Assembly: GCA_910587515.1 (NCBI GenBank)
Contig: CAJULW010000010.1
Coordinates: forward strand, 86,095-150,094
Direction of reading: 5' to 3'
Source of the DNA: an uncultured Duncaniella sp.
GTDB lineage: Bacteria > Bacteroidota > Bacteroidia > Bacteroidales > Muribaculaceae
DNA: 64,000 nucleotides
Shown here: positions 23,687 to 33,557 of the stretch, piece after piece
How the letters are laid out: every line of letters starts with the position of its first letter
Numbering within the stretch: the first letter of the stretch is position 1
Made by a program: the position numbers and the translations under genes
Notes under the pieces: model-generated
Told to the model about the DNA's origin: nothing
The model's database searches: none
What the model saw: only the letters and a program-made list of their open reading frames with translations

Positions 23687-25855
23687 TTATTTTGAAACGT
23701 TTTCATTTTCAGCCTGTTTTTCCTGGGGCTTTAACCACTTGTCAAACCAACGGAAGAATAGACGTTGCCACAATATGGCGTTTTGCGGTTTGAGAATCCA
23801 ATGGTTTTCATCTGGGAATATCACCATTTCAGCTGGGATTCCACGCAGTTTGGCCGCATTGAACGCCATTTCACCTTGAGATGACAGGATACGGTAGTCG
23901 AATTCACCATGGGAAACCATGATAGGAGTATCCCATTTGTCGACAAAGCGGTGTGGCGACATAGCGAATGTACGTTGGGCCGTCGCGTTGTCTTTACGCC
24001 AGAACGCTCCGAAATCCGGTTCGGACGAGGCTTCCAAACCTGACCGTGACGCACCGCCACCCATGTCCCAGTTGGCGAACCATAATTCCTCTGTCTCGAG
24101 ATACTGGGCTTCCATGTTAAAGATTCCGGCATGGGCGAGGAGGGCGGCAAAGCGTTTTTCGTGGTTGCCGGCCAGCCAGTATGTGGAGAATCCACCGTAG
24201 CTTGCACCTGTCGCTCCTATACGGGCGGGATCGATGTAAGGATATTGTTTCATGTAGTCAACAGCGGCAAGATAGTCGCGCATGTTCTGTCCGGGGTAGT
24301 CACCGGAGATCTGTGCGTTCCATTCTGTTCCGAATCCGGGTAGGCCGCGGCGGTTGGGCGCAATGACGATGTATCCGTTAGACGCTATTAGAGCGAGGTT
24401 CCAACGGTAGCTCCAGAATTGGCTGACTGCGCTTTGCGGTCCACCCTGGCAATATAGTATCGATGGATATGTTTTTGTCGAATCGAAATCCTGAGGATAT
24501 ACGGCCCAAACGAGCATCTTTTTCCCGTCTGTTGTCGGAACCATCTTTCTTTCCACTTTGGGCATTTTTATGGAGGCGAGCAGATCGGTGTTTACGTTTG
24601 ATATCTGTTTGACTTCACCGGCTTTTGCTACATAGACTTCGTTGGGATAAAGCATCGAGTGCCGTAAAGTGACGATGGTCTCTGAATCGACAGGTTCGAT
24701 GGCTGCGTAGTCACACTCTCCGTCTGCTATGACATTGACTTGTTTTGACGCTATGTCAATTGAGAAGACGGGGACATTACCGTCTTTAGCAGCGAGAAAG
24801 TAGAGTGATTTTCCGTCAGGATTCCATTTGATGGCATCGACTGTATAGTCCCATTCGCTTGTCAGATCCGTTTTTTTGCCGGTAGCGGTTTCAAGAATGA
24901 ATATCCGGTTTTTGTCTGCTTCGTATCCATCGTGTTCCATCGAAAGCCAGGCTACATATTTCCCATCTGGTGAATATGTTGGAGCGGTGTCATAGCCCAT
25001 CATACCTTCTGTGAGGTTACGGGTGCTTTTGTCGTCAAGCGAATAGAGATACAGATCCGAATTTGTCGAGATCGCATATTGCATACCCGATTTTTTACGG
25101 GAGACATAGATGAGCGAACGGCTGTCAGGAGACCATGTGAACGATTCGGATCCTCCGAACGGACGCATTGGGGCTTCAAATAAAGGTTCGTCAGCCATGA
25201 TGTCGGTAGGGTCTCCGAGTTTGGATCCATCGAAACTTGCGATGAATGGATGGGGAATTTCAGTCACCCATTGATCCCAATGTTTGTACATCATGTCGTC
25301 GATCACTCGGCCTGTGGATTTGGGAAGATCGGGATAGAGATCCTTTGCTTCGCGAGAATATTTGATTGGCGATATGAGAACTACGTTTTTTTCGTCAGGA
25401 GAAAAAAGGAATCCTTCGATGCCTTTTTCAAGTTTTGATATCTGTTTGCGGTCGCTGCCGTCCGCATTCATGATCCATAGCTGTGACGCCCCGTTTTCGT
25501 CAGGGTAGGTGAATGCTATCTGTTTACCTGCATTTATCCAGGTAAAGTTGCCTTCAGATTTTGATGTACGAGTTATACGCAGGAGATCTGACCCGTCCGG
25601 GTTCATGACATAAAGGTCGTTGTTGCTGCGGTTTTGTTCGACGCTTTCGTATGAGATGCCGAAGAGCACCTTGCGTGTGTCTGGAGATACGCTGACCGCT
25701 GACACTCTACCGAGTGCTTCGAGTGCTTCGAGATCAAAAATGCCGCTTTCGCTTTTGAAGTCCGGTTTGTCGATGATGCCGGATTCTTTTTCTCCTTGAC
25801 TTGTGCAGGCTGTGAGCGCGAGGGCCGAGAGAGCTGTGGCCATCAGTTTTTTCAT
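23687..25855 (-). CDS. S9 family prolyl oligopeptidase-type peptidase (DPP5-like)
   Basis: A 722-residue exported serine peptidase with the signal and lipobox in LALTACTSQ. A seven-bladed propeller of WD40/PD40-type repeats (about 50-430) is recognised by SPDTRKVLFG, MNPDGSDLLRI and SPDGKYVAWLS. The alpha/beta-hydrolase domain follows, with Ser552 in GATGASYGGF, Asp653 in HGEFDYR and His685 in DENHW. It probably cleaves dipeptides or short acylated peptides from the N-terminus in the periplasm. It begins 7 nt after prs and should share its promoter, although the two functions are unrelated. Confidence 0.92.
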   Translation of the reverse strand: MKKLMATALSALALTACTSQGEKESGIIDKPDFKSESGIFDLEALEALGRVSAVSVSPDTRKVLFGISYESVEQNRSNNDLYVMNPDGSDLLRITRTSKSEGNFTWINAGKQIAFTYPDENGASQLWIMNADGSDRKQISKLEKGIEGFLFSPDEKNVVLISPIKYSREAKDLYPDLPKSTGRVIDDMMYKHWDQWVTEIPHPFIASFDGSKLGDPTDIMADEPLFEAPMRPFGGSESFTWSPDSRSLIYVSRKKSGMQYAISTNSDLYLYSLDDKSTRNLTEGMMGYDTAPTYSPDGKYVAWLSMEHDGYEADKNRIFILETATGKKTDLTSEWDYTVDAIKWNPDGKSLYFLAAKDGNVPVFSIDIASKQVNVIADGECDYAAIEPVDSETIVTLRHSMLYPNEVYVAKAGEVKQISNVNTDLLASIKMPKVERKMVPTTDGKKMLVWAVYPQDFDSTKTYPSILYCQGGPQSAVSQFWSYRWNLALIASNGYIVIAPNRRGLPGFGTEWNAQISGDYPGQNMRDYLAAVDYMKQYPYIDPARIGATGASYGGFSTYWLAGNHEKRFAALLAHAGIFNMEAQYLETEELWFANWDMGGGASRSGLEASSEPDFGAFWRKDNATAQRTFAMSPHRFVDKWDTPIMVSHGEFDYRILSSQGEMAFNAAKLRGIPAEMVIFPDENHWILKPQNAILWQRLFFRWFDKWLKPQEKQAENENVSK

Positions 25856-25862
25856 GGTGTTG

Positions 25863-26807
25863 TTATTTGATTAGGTATTGTGAGGAGATTGATTCATGTG
25901 TGTGGACGCGTCGGATAGTATCTGCGAACAGACGCGCTACAGATAGTATCGTGGCTTTTCGACAGCTCTTGTTGAAAGGAATAGAGTTTGTGAACATCAT
26001 TTCTGTCAGTGAGCACTTGTCGATACGCTCGGATGCCGGGTCGGACATGATCGCGTGGGAGCACAGTGCGCGAACAGAGCGCGCTCCGTTTTCCATCATA
26101 AGGTCGGCCGCTTTCGTTATAGTACCGGCGGTATCGACCATATCGTCGATCAGGATGACGTCCTTGTCTTTTACGTCGCCTATCACTGTCATTTGCGCTA
26201 CCACGTTGGCTTTAGCGCGTTGTTTGTGACAAAGAACGAGGGGTACATTCAGGTATTTGGCGTAGCTGTTGGCTCGCTTCGCACCGCCTACGTCAGGTGA
26301 AGCTATGACGAGATTTTCGAGTTTTAGTGACTGTATGTAGGGGATGAATACGGATGAGGCGTAAAGATGATCCACCGGAATATCAAAGAATCCTTGGATT
26401 TGATCTGCGTGAAGATCCATGGTGATGACTCGGTCGACACCGGCTGTGGTGAGTAGGTCTGCAACGAGTTTGGCGGCTATGGAAACGCGTGGTTTGTCTT
26501 TGCGATCCTGGCGCGCCCATCCGAAATAAGGCATTACTGCGATGATGGAAGCGGCCGATGCGCGTTTGGCGGCATCGATCATCAAGAGCAGTTCCATGAG
26601 GTTGTCTGTGTTCGGGAATGTTGACTGGACAAGGTATACCTCGCATCCTCGTATTGACTCCTCGAATGAAACTTCAAACTCGCCGTCAGCGAAATACTGG
26701 ATGTTCATTTTGCCGAGTTCGCATCCTAAATCGCGGCAAATCTCTTCGGCCATGTAATGAGATTTTGTTCCGGAAAAAACTTTGATTGGTGGAAGGTTGT
26801 CAATCAT
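25863..26807 (-). CDS. prs: Ribose-phosphate pyrophosphokinase
   Basis: A cytoplasmic enzyme of 314 residues making PRPP from ribose 5-phosphate and ATP. Visible motifs are VFSGTKSHYMAEEICRDLG at the start, the ATP loop FGWARQDRKDKPR, TMDLHADQIQGFF, and the PRPP-binding loop DVILIDDMVDTAGT. The ATG at 26807 gives MIDNLPPIKVF; a longer frame would start at a TTG inside the -7 promoter element. PRPP also serves upp, encoded at 54346. The S9 peptidase gene follows after 7 nt. Confidence 0.95.
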   Translation of the reverse strand: MIDNLPPIKVFSGTKSHYMAEEICRDLGCELGKMNIQYFADGEFEVSFEESIRGCEVYLVQSTFPNTDNLMELLLMIDAAKRASAASIIAVMPYFGWARQDRKDKPRVSIAAKLVADLLTTAGVDRVITMDLHADQIQGFFDIPVDHLYASSVFIPYIQSLKLENLVIASPDVGGAKRANSYAKYLNVPLVLCHKQRAKANVVAQMTVIGDVKDKDVILIDDMVDTAGTITKAADLMMENGARSVRALCSHAIMSDPASERIDKCSLTEMMFTNSIPFNKSCRKATILSVARLFADTIRRVHTHESISSQYLIK

Positions 26808-26834
26808 GATTGGTGATAATGATGAGTTTGGGTG

Positions 26835-26842
26835 CAAAATTA
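26835..26842 (-). promoter_or_regulatory. Putative -7 box for prs
   Basis: Minus-strand TAATTTTG fits the consensus and lies 27 nt before the prs ATG. A TTG is present 17 nt upstream, slightly closer than usual. Confidence 0.6.
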
Positions 26843-26900
26843 CGAAAAATTCATTTTAACAAGATTATTTTAAGTGTAAATTTGTTTGGGCGGATGCATT

Positions 26901-26948
26901 AAATCCCGACAGAGAAAACCTTGTCAGGCTTTATCTCTGTCGGGATTT
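26901..26948 (-). terminator. Hairpin after the GH10 xylanase gene
   Basis: AAATCCCGACAGAGA at 26901-26915 pairs perfectly with TCTCTGTCGGGATTT at 26934-26948. No long U-run follows on the minus strand, so its efficiency is uncertain. It separates the xylanase gene from the prs promoter. Confidence 0.6.
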
Positions 26949-27006
26949 ACGAAGTTTATAAAACAGGCTTAATGGTTTTGTCCGGTTTTATTTTGGTGAT
27001 AGCCTA

Positions 27007-30000
27007 TTAACGTACGATTTGTTTTGTCGCTTTGGTCTTGCCGTTTGAATATGTGGTGTGTTTGATGAAGATTCCGTTTGACGGATTTGCCACCCGGACA
27101 CCTTGTATGTTGTAATATTCTTCACGGATTATTTCGCTCTCGTCTTCTATCGGGTCGAGAATGCTGCTCTTTTCAGCCGTGGTGCGTACTGCACCGTGTA
27201 CGGCGTAGAAAGATTCCTTGGGTTGCATATTTCCGTCAAAGAGCAATGGGTTGTTTTTGCGCCAAGAATCGGGGTCGGTAAGCCCCCATATCATTACGGT
27301 GGGGCAGTTAGGCTCTGCAAGAGCGGCATTGACCACTTCGCAATATTCCTCTGCCTGACGTTTGGCTGCGTCGGCTGACGCTGGATTGTCTTGGGCGATG
27401 TCAAGTTCGGTTACGATACATTTCAAACCTAATTGTTCATAACGTCTGATGTTGGCGACAAGTTTGTCTGCATTCAGCTCTCCGACTGTGAGGTGGCACT
27501 GTAGGCCGACTCCGTAAAGAGGAACTCCTTTTTCAACAAGTGATTTGGCCAGATTGTAGAATGCTTCTGATTTCGGTTCGCCCATGAATTCCACCCCATA
27601 GTCGTTCAGATAGAGATGTGCGTCGGGGTCTGCGGCGTGGGCATATTCAAATGCTTTTTCGATATAGTCTTCGCCAATTGCCAGTTGCCATACAGAGGTG
27701 CGTAGATTGAACGCGTCGGGATTGTCGCGGACAATGCTTTGGTCATCGTCAAGACATTCGTTGACGACATCCCATTCGCGGACACGAGATTTGTAACGTC
27801 CCATCACAGTGCTGATATGGCTGTTCATGATTTCAAGCATTTCAGTACGGCCATAGTTATGAGAATTTTTCTTTCCGTCAGATGAAATCCATCCCGGCAC
27901 TTGGTTGTGCCAAACAAGCGTATGTCCTCGTACTTGCATATTATTTCTTGCAGCGAAGTCTACAAGACCGTCAGAAGCCGGGAAATTATATTCGTCACGC
28001 TGTGGATGGATAGCATCGAATTTCATGCAATTTTCAGCCACTACCATGTTGAAGTGAGACGAGATGACATTTGATTTTGTCTGGTCTTCAAGATAGCCGC
28101 GCCATACAGCCACTGCCATGCCTAAACCTTTGCCAGCTCTATCTGCGTAAGTGCGCATCGGAGTATTGTCTGAAAAATCGGAAGAATAGTCGATGAGATA
28201 TTTTGAGTTATCGACCACATTGTCAGCGATATCGTCGTCATAGACAGTGTCTCCCTGACCGGAATATTCAAGGGATGTCACTTCTGCGACCACCGAATAG
28301 CCTGTTTCGGAATTGATCTCTTTGACTTCCCATGTATATGCTTTGGGATATTGTATACGGAATGCCCATTCGACATTGTTGAGAGATGAGCGGCCGGATG
28401 CTTTTATAAGAGTGAATTTATCACCGATTTTTAATGAGTGCTGTTCCGGAAGTTTTATTTCCAGAATAGGGTTTTTGTCTGATTGTTGCAGGTTTTCGTC
28501 GATGTTGTAATAACAGAGATTGCCTGAAATGTCAATTTGGTCATAGACATTTTCTTCTTTCACTTTGAATCTGAGTCTCGATGTCGGACGGACGCGTAGG
28601 TCTATCGATGTGCCATTTACGAAATCTTTGATGAGGAGAGTGCCGGGTTGGATGGATGAGCCTGGTTCGATTTTTCCGTAAACATCCGTTAGGCCTGCGA
28701 TATTTCCTGTGCCGCCAAGGACAGCTCCCGGATAGACAGCTACGGCTACAGCGCTGTTGGTCGAAGTGCCGACAGCGCCTGGTAATTTCGACGTCTTGGC
28801 TGCTTCGATATCGTTTTCGATCAACACACGTCCTTCGATGATGGAAAGAGTTCCGGTTATATTGTTTTCGTTTCCGGTTATGCGGTAAGTTCCGGTTCCT
28901 TCTTTTATGATTCCGACTTTGCTTTCGCCTATAGAGGCGATCTTGCCTGCGAGTTCAGAATCTTTGTTCGATGAACCGACGATATAATATACGCGATAGC
29001 CGGCCTTTGATTTGTAATAACCGTTGATCGTGCTTCCTGTTTCGGTGGTGAGATGGCCTATGCGGAACGCGCGGGGTGTATTGTTGGATTCAGCGGTAAC
29101 TGTCGCTCCGTCATGGATGGTTACATTGTTGTTTTCCATGAAAGATGCGTATCCACCGTCGGATATAGCTTTCTTGATGTTGTCGGAGTCGAATTTCTTG
29201 TTTCCATGAGAAAGGACGAAACCGTATGATCCGGCTTTTACGGAGGGATTCACTTCCGGCCATGGATAGATATGTATATCTCCGTCGAAACCGCTCCAAT
29301 CCGGATATGCCGCTCCTTTTTCATTGCCGATATATGAACGTTCGCCACCTCCATAGAGGTTTAAGGTGCCGGAGCCTATTATATTGGACATCCAATAAGT
29401 GTAGCGTGATGTGTAGACGTTAAGTTCGGTTTCGGTTGGGATATTTATATTGGTCGCGAATTTCGTGTAGTTTGCCGATGTGCTTGACGGATCGCTGAAG
29501 TTCAGGATTCCGTCATTGAAGATTTGGTAGTCGTCATATTTACCTATAAGTGTGATATTGTCTATATAATATTCTGTCGCGGATGAGTTCAGTCCTATGT
29601 GGAGTAGGGAAGATGAATTTTCATCCGGTACAACACCTAGCGTGTAGCTGCGCTGATGCCATTTTCCTTCCTCTCCTTGATCAATGTAATTGTCATCGCC
29701 ATACAGCATGTCGCTACCGAGGAATATATGCATCTGTTTGTAATTCTCTCCTCCTGCACGGCAGAAATCAAAAGTCAGAGAGGCGAATTTATCGTTTAAA
29801 GCTTTTCCGGTCACGTCGCTCGGAAGTTGGAATTCAATGTAATCGTTCCATCCGGTTAGGGTTACATGTAATACTTTGTTGCCAGGATTTGATGGGTCTG
29901 CGATTACTGTGGCAGTAGAGGTGCTGTTGTCCCCGTAACGATTCCATAACGATAGTTTTTGTCCGATTTCGTAGTTTTCGAAATCACAAACCGTCAAAGT

Positions 30001-30063
30001 TTCTGCCTTTCCGAACGGATGCATAACGGCAGGAAGTAATAATGACAGTAAAATTTTTTTCAT
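27007..30063 (-). CDS. Secreted GH10 endo-xylanase with passenger-like repeat region
   Basis: A 1018-residue exported protein with its signal peptide in residues 1-20. Residues 25-175 look like a carbohydrate-binding beta sandwich (FENYEIGQKLSLW and later ATEYYIDNITLIG). Residues about 180-620 are Gly/Thr/Asn-rich with repeats such as GTGTYRITGNENNITGTL and LGGTGNIAG, as in autotransporter passenger strands. The GH10 catalytic domain occupies about 640-950: GHTLVWHNQVPGW, acid/base Glu769 in WDVVNECLDD and nucleophile Glu886 in VTELDIAQ. The C-terminus (YYNIQGVRVANPSNGIFI then a basic end) resembles Bacteroidales C-terminal sorting modules. It hydrolyses xylan backbone, fitting the GH31 enzyme at the window start. 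Confidence 0.92.
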   Translation of the reverse strand: MKKILLSLLLPAVMHPFGKAETLTVCDFENYEIGQKLSLWNRYGDNSTSTATVIADPSNPGNKVLHVTLTGWNDYIEFQLPSDVTGKALNDKFASLTFDFCRAGGENYKQMHIFLGSDMLYGDDNYIDQGEEGKWHQRSYTLGVVPDENSSSLLHIGLNSSATEYYIDNITLIGKYDDYQIFNDGILNFSDPSSTSANYTKFATNINIPTETELNVYTSRYTYWMSNIIGSGTLNLYGGGERSYIGNEKGAAYPDWSGFDGDIHIYPWPEVNPSVKAGSYGFVLSHGNKKFDSDNIKKAISDGGYASFMENNNVTIHDGATVTAESNNTPRAFRIGHLTTETGSTINGYYKSKAGYRVYYIVGSSNKDSELAGKIASIGESKVGIIKEGTGTYRITGNENNITGTLSIIEGRVLIENDIEAAKTSKLPGAVGTSTNSAVAVAVYPGAVLGGTGNIAGLTDVYGKIEPGSSIQPGTLLIKDFVNGTSIDLRVRPTSRLRFKVKEENVYDQIDISGNLCYYNIDENLQQSDKNPILEIKLPEQHSLKIGDKFTLIKASGRSSLNNVEWAFRIQYPKAYTWEVKEINSETGYSVVAEVTSLEYSGQGDTVYDDDIADNVVDNSKYLIDYSSDFSDNTPMRTYADRAGKGLGMAVAVWRGYLEDQTKSNVISSHFNMVVAENCMKFDAIHPQRDEYNFPASDGLVDFAARNNMQVRGHTLVWHNQVPGWISSDGKKNSHNYGRTEMLEIMNSHISTVMGRYKSRVREWDVVNECLDDDQSIVRDNPDAFNLRTSVWQLAIGEDYIEKAFEYAHAADPDAHLYLNDYGVEFMGEPKSEAFYNLAKSLVEKGVPLYGVGLQCHLTVGELNADKLVANIRRYEQLGLKCIVTELDIAQDNPASADAAKRQAEEYCEVVNAALAEPNCPTVMIWGLTDPDSWRKNNPLLFDGNMQPKESFYAVHGAVRTTAEKSSILDPIEDESEIIREEYYNIQGVRVANPSNGIFIKHTTYSNGKTKATKQIVR

Positions 30064-30223
30064 GAATTAAAATTTGTTTATTAAAATAAGATTTAAGATG
30101 GTTGAATATTGATAGTCGGTATTGATATGGTTTGTAAAATTAATGAATGGATATATGAAATAAATATCGAACCAGACGCTTGTTTTGCGGATATCGCTTT
30201 GGCGCGATTTGAAAATTTGTCTA

Positions 30224-30263
30224 AAAAACTCCGTAACCATATTGGGTGGATGCGGAGTTTTTA
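30224..30263 (-). terminator. Terminator of the AspT/YidE-type transporter gene
   Basis: AAAAAACTCCG at 30224-30234 pairs with CGGAGTTTTTA at 30253-30263. On the minus strand the stem is followed by TTTTTT, a standard intrinsic terminator. It lies 13 nt beyond the gene's stop codon. Confidence 0.8.
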
Positions 30264-30276
30264 TTCAGAATCGTTT

Positions 30277-31926
30277 TTAAAATAGTGTTAGGATCAACGC
30301 TTGTGCGGCTACGACGCGGAGGAACATGGTGAGAGGATAAACTGTAGAATATGCTACAGCGGGAGCGTCACTGCCGGTTGAATTATTGGCGTAAGCGAGT
30401 GCTGGAGGATCGGTGCACCCACCGGATACAAGACCCATAATAGTCAGATAGTTGATCTTATATACTCCGCGTGCGATGATTCCTACTATAAGTAACGGTA
30501 CAAATGTTATTATGAATCCCCAGATCACCCACCACATACCTGTGGAATTGAACACGGTGTCGGCAAAACCTTTGCCTGACGAGATTCCCACGGAAGCGAG
30601 AAAGAGACAGATGCCAAGCTCGCGCATAAGAAGCGAGGCGGATGATGATGTATAAGTGACAAGTTTGAATTTATAGCCGAAGCGGCTGAGCAATATAGCC
30701 ACAACAAGCGGTCCTCCGGCAAGTCCGAGTTTCATCCCGAAACCGACATTGATGGAGCCAAGGATTATACCGAAAAGTATACCGATGAATATTGTGATGA
30801 GGTTGGGTTGGTTTAGGCGTTTCATCGAGTTTCCGAGGCGTACACCGAGACGTTCGATATCGTTAAGGTAGCCGACCACCACAAGTCGGTCTCCCATCTG
30901 AAGGCGGAGGTTGGGAGAAGCGAGAAGATCCACTCCTGCGCGGTTGACCCGGGTGCAGTTAAGCGAGTAGGCGGTATGGAGACGCAGGTCTCCGAGGGGC
31001 ACACCGTTGTATTTGCTTTGTGTTACGACGATACGACGCGAATATACCTGACTTTGAACCTCTTCCCAGTCAATTTCTATTTCATGACCGATTACGCCCA
31101 TGAATTTCATTTCGTCTGCCGGAGCGAGAACGACAAAAATTTTGTCTCCCACGTGAAGCTCTGTCTTGGATGTGGGAATTATCACTTTCCCGTCAGAACC
31201 CATTAGACGTGAGACGACGAAATCACAATCAAGTATCTGATGTAATTCATAAAGGGTTTTTCCGTCGATGAGTTTGTTGGTGACCTCGAACGATACTATG
31301 AGCGGTTTTTGTTGAGAACCTTCTATTTCTTGTTCGATAGCGCGGATTTCATCGTCGGTCTTGATTTTGAAGATCGCTTTTATGATAAGCATTGATAGGA
31401 TTATGCCTATTACCCCGAGTGGATATGCGGCCGCATATCCCATTGCCATTATATTGATGGCCTCGGTCGTTCCGGCTGTCTGCTGTGCGGCGGCGAGGCC
31501 TGGCGTGTTGGTGACGGCTCCGGACATCACACCGACAAGAGCGGAAATGCTTGTATTGCCGTCAATAAAGAAAATTGCGAGTACAATGGCGACGTTTAGT
31601 GCTATAATCAATACGGCAAGTCCGTTCAGCAGTATTCCACCTTTTTTGAACGATGAGAAGAAACCGGGACCTACCTGTATGCCTATCGCGAAAATGAATA
31701 GTATCAGGCCGAATTCCCTTACGAATTTAAGTACCTCTGGGTTGACCACATAGCCGAAATGTCCCATGATGATGCCGACGAAGAGCACGAATGTGACACC
31801 GAGAGAGATACCTCCGATTTTAAGTTTTCCGAGAAAGATACCGGAGGCGATGACGAAAGAATAGAGCACAAGGGTGCTCGCAAGCTCCGTATGTCCCGGC
31901 CCTATCAGGTCAATTAACCATTCCAT
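30277..31926 (-). CDS. AspT/YidE/YbjL-type transporter with two TrkA-C domains
   Basis: A 549-residue inner-membrane protein of the aspartate:alanine exchanger family. Two related hydrophobic blocks of five to six helices (about 5-180 and 370-549) flank a soluble middle with two RCK/TrkA-C-like units, recognisable around HVGDKIFVVLAPADEM and QMGDRLVVVGYLND. The repeat motifs include GVMSGAVTNTPGLAAA in the first half and GLVSGGCTDPPALAYA in the second. Family members exchange carboxylates or act as uncharacterised permeases; the substrate here is unknown. It is monocistronic, with its own -7 box and terminator. Confidence 0.87.
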   Translation of the reverse strand: MEWLIDLIGPGHTELASTLVLYSFVIASGIFLGKLKIGGISLGVTFVLFVGIIMGHFGYVVNPEVLKFVREFGLILFIFAIGIQVGPGFFSSFKKGGILLNGLAVLIIALNVAIVLAIFFIDGNTSISALVGVMSGAVTNTPGLAAAQQTAGTTEAINIMAMGYAAAYPLGVIGIILSMLIIKAIFKIKTDDEIRAIEQEIEGSQQKPLIVSFEVTNKLIDGKTLYELHQILDCDFVVSRLMGSDGKVIIPTSKTELHVGDKIFVVLAPADEMKFMGVIGHEIEIDWEEVQSQVYSRRIVVTQSKYNGVPLGDLRLHTAYSLNCTRVNRAGVDLLASPNLRLQMGDRLVVVGYLNDIERLGVRLGNSMKRLNQPNLITIFIGILFGIILGSINVGFGMKLGLAGGPLVVAILLSRFGYKFKLVTYTSSSASLLMRELGICLFLASVGISSGKGFADTVFNSTGMWWVIWGFIITFVPLLIVGIIARGVYKINYLTIMGLVSGGCTDPPALAYANNSTGSDAPAVAYSTVYPLTMFLRVVAAQALILTLF

Positions 31927-31989
31927 TGTTTATTTTTTAATATGGGGTTGAATATTCAGGCTTTGCTACCTGCCTGCTTTTGGAGTGTG

Positions 31990-32022
31990 CAAAGGTACGA
32001 TTAAATTCTATTTTTTTAACAA
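31990..32022 (-). promoter_or_regulatory. Promoter of the AspT/YidE-type transporter
   Basis: Minus-strand TACCTTTG (31990-31997) with TTG 22 nt upstream (32020-32022), close to the consensus. The start would lie about 57 nt before the ATG. Confidence 0.65.
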
Positions 32023-32049
32023 TAGTGACAGCTAATTTTTATGACCGCG

Positions 32050-33441
32050 TCAAGGTTTTTTTGAAAATTGCAGTTCTTTTTCATAGACGGTTTTTTTGAA
32101 TGAACGGAAGATGAGTAGGGATGCGACAATCAAAGCTCCAGAAAAGCTGTAATATACGCCTACGTTCATAAGTCCGAGTCCATTGGAAAGAAACAGAAGA
32201 AACGGTATGCCTATTATGATGTAACTTACGATCGAGATCCATAGAAGCGGTTTGACTTCCGATGTCCCGCGCAACGCGTTGGCATATGTGAGTTGGATCG
32301 CGTCGCCGTATTGGTAAAGAATGAGTGGCGCGATGAGCATCATGGCGGCCGCTGTCACTTCCGGGTCGGGGGTGAAGACCTGTATCAGATTTTTTCCTCC
32401 TATAAGAAAAATTACTGATGCGATGGTGCTTAACAACAGGTTGAGATGGATGCCTGCCGAAGTGATCCGTCGTATTCCGGTGATGTCTCTAAGGCCGGTG
32501 TAGTTGGCCACACGTATGGAAGTCGCTACTCCGAAACTCATATAGGTCATGAAACCGAATTGCGCTATGGTATTTACGACTTGGTATGAGGCGAGTTGTA
32601 TTTTGCCGAACCATCCCGAGACAATGGCACCGAATGACCATAGAAAACATTCCACTCCGCTTTGGATCATTACCGGGTATGAGGTGGACCACACGGTTCC
32701 ACATACTTTTCCTAAATCGGCCGATCGTTCACGCAAACCGGAGATGTATTTTCGGTAGCGTTTTGAAAGCAGGAAAAATGTGATTATTCCGCACATAGCT
32801 GAATATCTGGCTATGAGAGTGCTGATCCCGGCTCCTGATAGCCCGAGTTGCGGAGCTCCGAAATTACCGTAGATGAGAGCGTAATTTCCGGAAATGTTTA
32901 TGACGTTTGACGCAAGTATCATCCACATCGGAGTAGCTGTGTCTGTGGAGCCGTTGGCGGTCTGTTGGCAACAATTGAATATCGCCATCGGAAAGAGGGT
33001 GGCGAGTATTATGAGATAGTAGTCTTTTATCAGCGGCATGAGTTCTTCCGGTTGACCGAAACGGTCAAGGAAGAAATAAAGGATGCCCATTATGGCTGTA
33101 AAACCGAGAGATACAATCGCGTTTACAGTCAATCCCGCTCTAAGTGTGACACCTACGAGCGTGTGTTCGCCACGACTGTACAGTGAGCCGATCAACGGTG
33201 TCATGCCGGCCGCAAATCCGATCTGCATAACTGTGGCGATCATGAAAAGGCTGTTGACGAAAGCCGCGGCCGCGAGTTCGTCGGTTCCGTATGCGCCTAC
33301 CATCATTGTGTCTGCGAAACTGACCACTATTATTCCGACCTGTGTGACGAGGACCGGGAGGCCAAGTCGCCATAGGCTTTTGTATTCCGCTTTGTATGCT
33401 TTCCAGAAATTTGCTTTGTTTGTCAGTGATGATGGTCTCAT
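32050..33441 (-). CDS. MATE family multidrug exporter
   Basis: A 463-residue inner-membrane antiporter with 12 predicted helices, using a sodium or proton gradient to export drugs or metabolites. It shows the duplicated MATE layout: LGLPVLVTQVGIIVVSFADTMMVGAYG in the first half, QTANGSTDTATPMWMI, then SYPVMIQSGVECFLWSFGAIVSGWFG opening the second half, and QLTYANALRGTSEVKP. The substrate is not predictable. It is monocistronic, with a -7 box at 33467 and the tig hairpin upstream. Confidence 0.9.
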   Translation of the reverse strand: MRPSSLTNKANFWKAYKAEYKSLWRLGLPVLVTQVGIIVVSFADTMMVGAYGTDELAAAAFVNSLFMIATVMQIGFAAGMTPLIGSLYSRGEHTLVGVTLRAGLTVNAIVSLGFTAIMGILYFFLDRFGQPEELMPLIKDYYLIILATLFPMAIFNCCQQTANGSTDTATPMWMILASNVINISGNYALIYGNFGAPQLGLSGAGISTLIARYSAMCGIITFFLLSKRYRKYISGLRERSADLGKVCGTVWSTSYPVMIQSGVECFLWSFGAIVSGWFGKIQLASYQVVNTIAQFGFMTYMSFGVATSIRVANYTGLRDITGIRRITSAGIHLNLLLSTIASVIFLIGGKNLIQVFTPDPEVTAAAMMLIAPLILYQYGDAIQLTYANALRGTSEVKPLLWISIVSYIIIGIPFLLFLSNGLGLMNVGVYYSFSGALIVASLLIFRSFKKTVYEKELQFSKKP

Positions 33442-33466
33442 AGGTTTTTAAGGTCTTTCAGTTTGG

Positions 33467-33474
33467 CAAAGATA
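33467..33474 (-). promoter_or_regulatory. Putative -7 box for the MATE gene
   Basis: Minus-strand TATCTTTG fits TAnnTTTG and lies 25 nt upstream of the MATE ATG. No TTG at the expected spacing. Confidence 0.45.
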
Positions 33475-33500
33475 CGAAAATTTGAACTCAAGGTAATAGG

Positions 33501-33533
33501 AAACGGCTGATCACTTATGGTAACCAGCCGTTT
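33501..33533. terminator. Hairpin between tig and the MATE gene
   Basis: AAACGGCTG at 33501-33509 pairs with CAGCCGTTT at 33525-33533. The plus strand continues into TTT, while the minus-strand tail is only weakly U-rich. It follows the tig stop and probably ends that transcript. Confidence 0.6.
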
Positions 33534-33557
33534 TTTAGATATGCTTCACAAGCTTGC

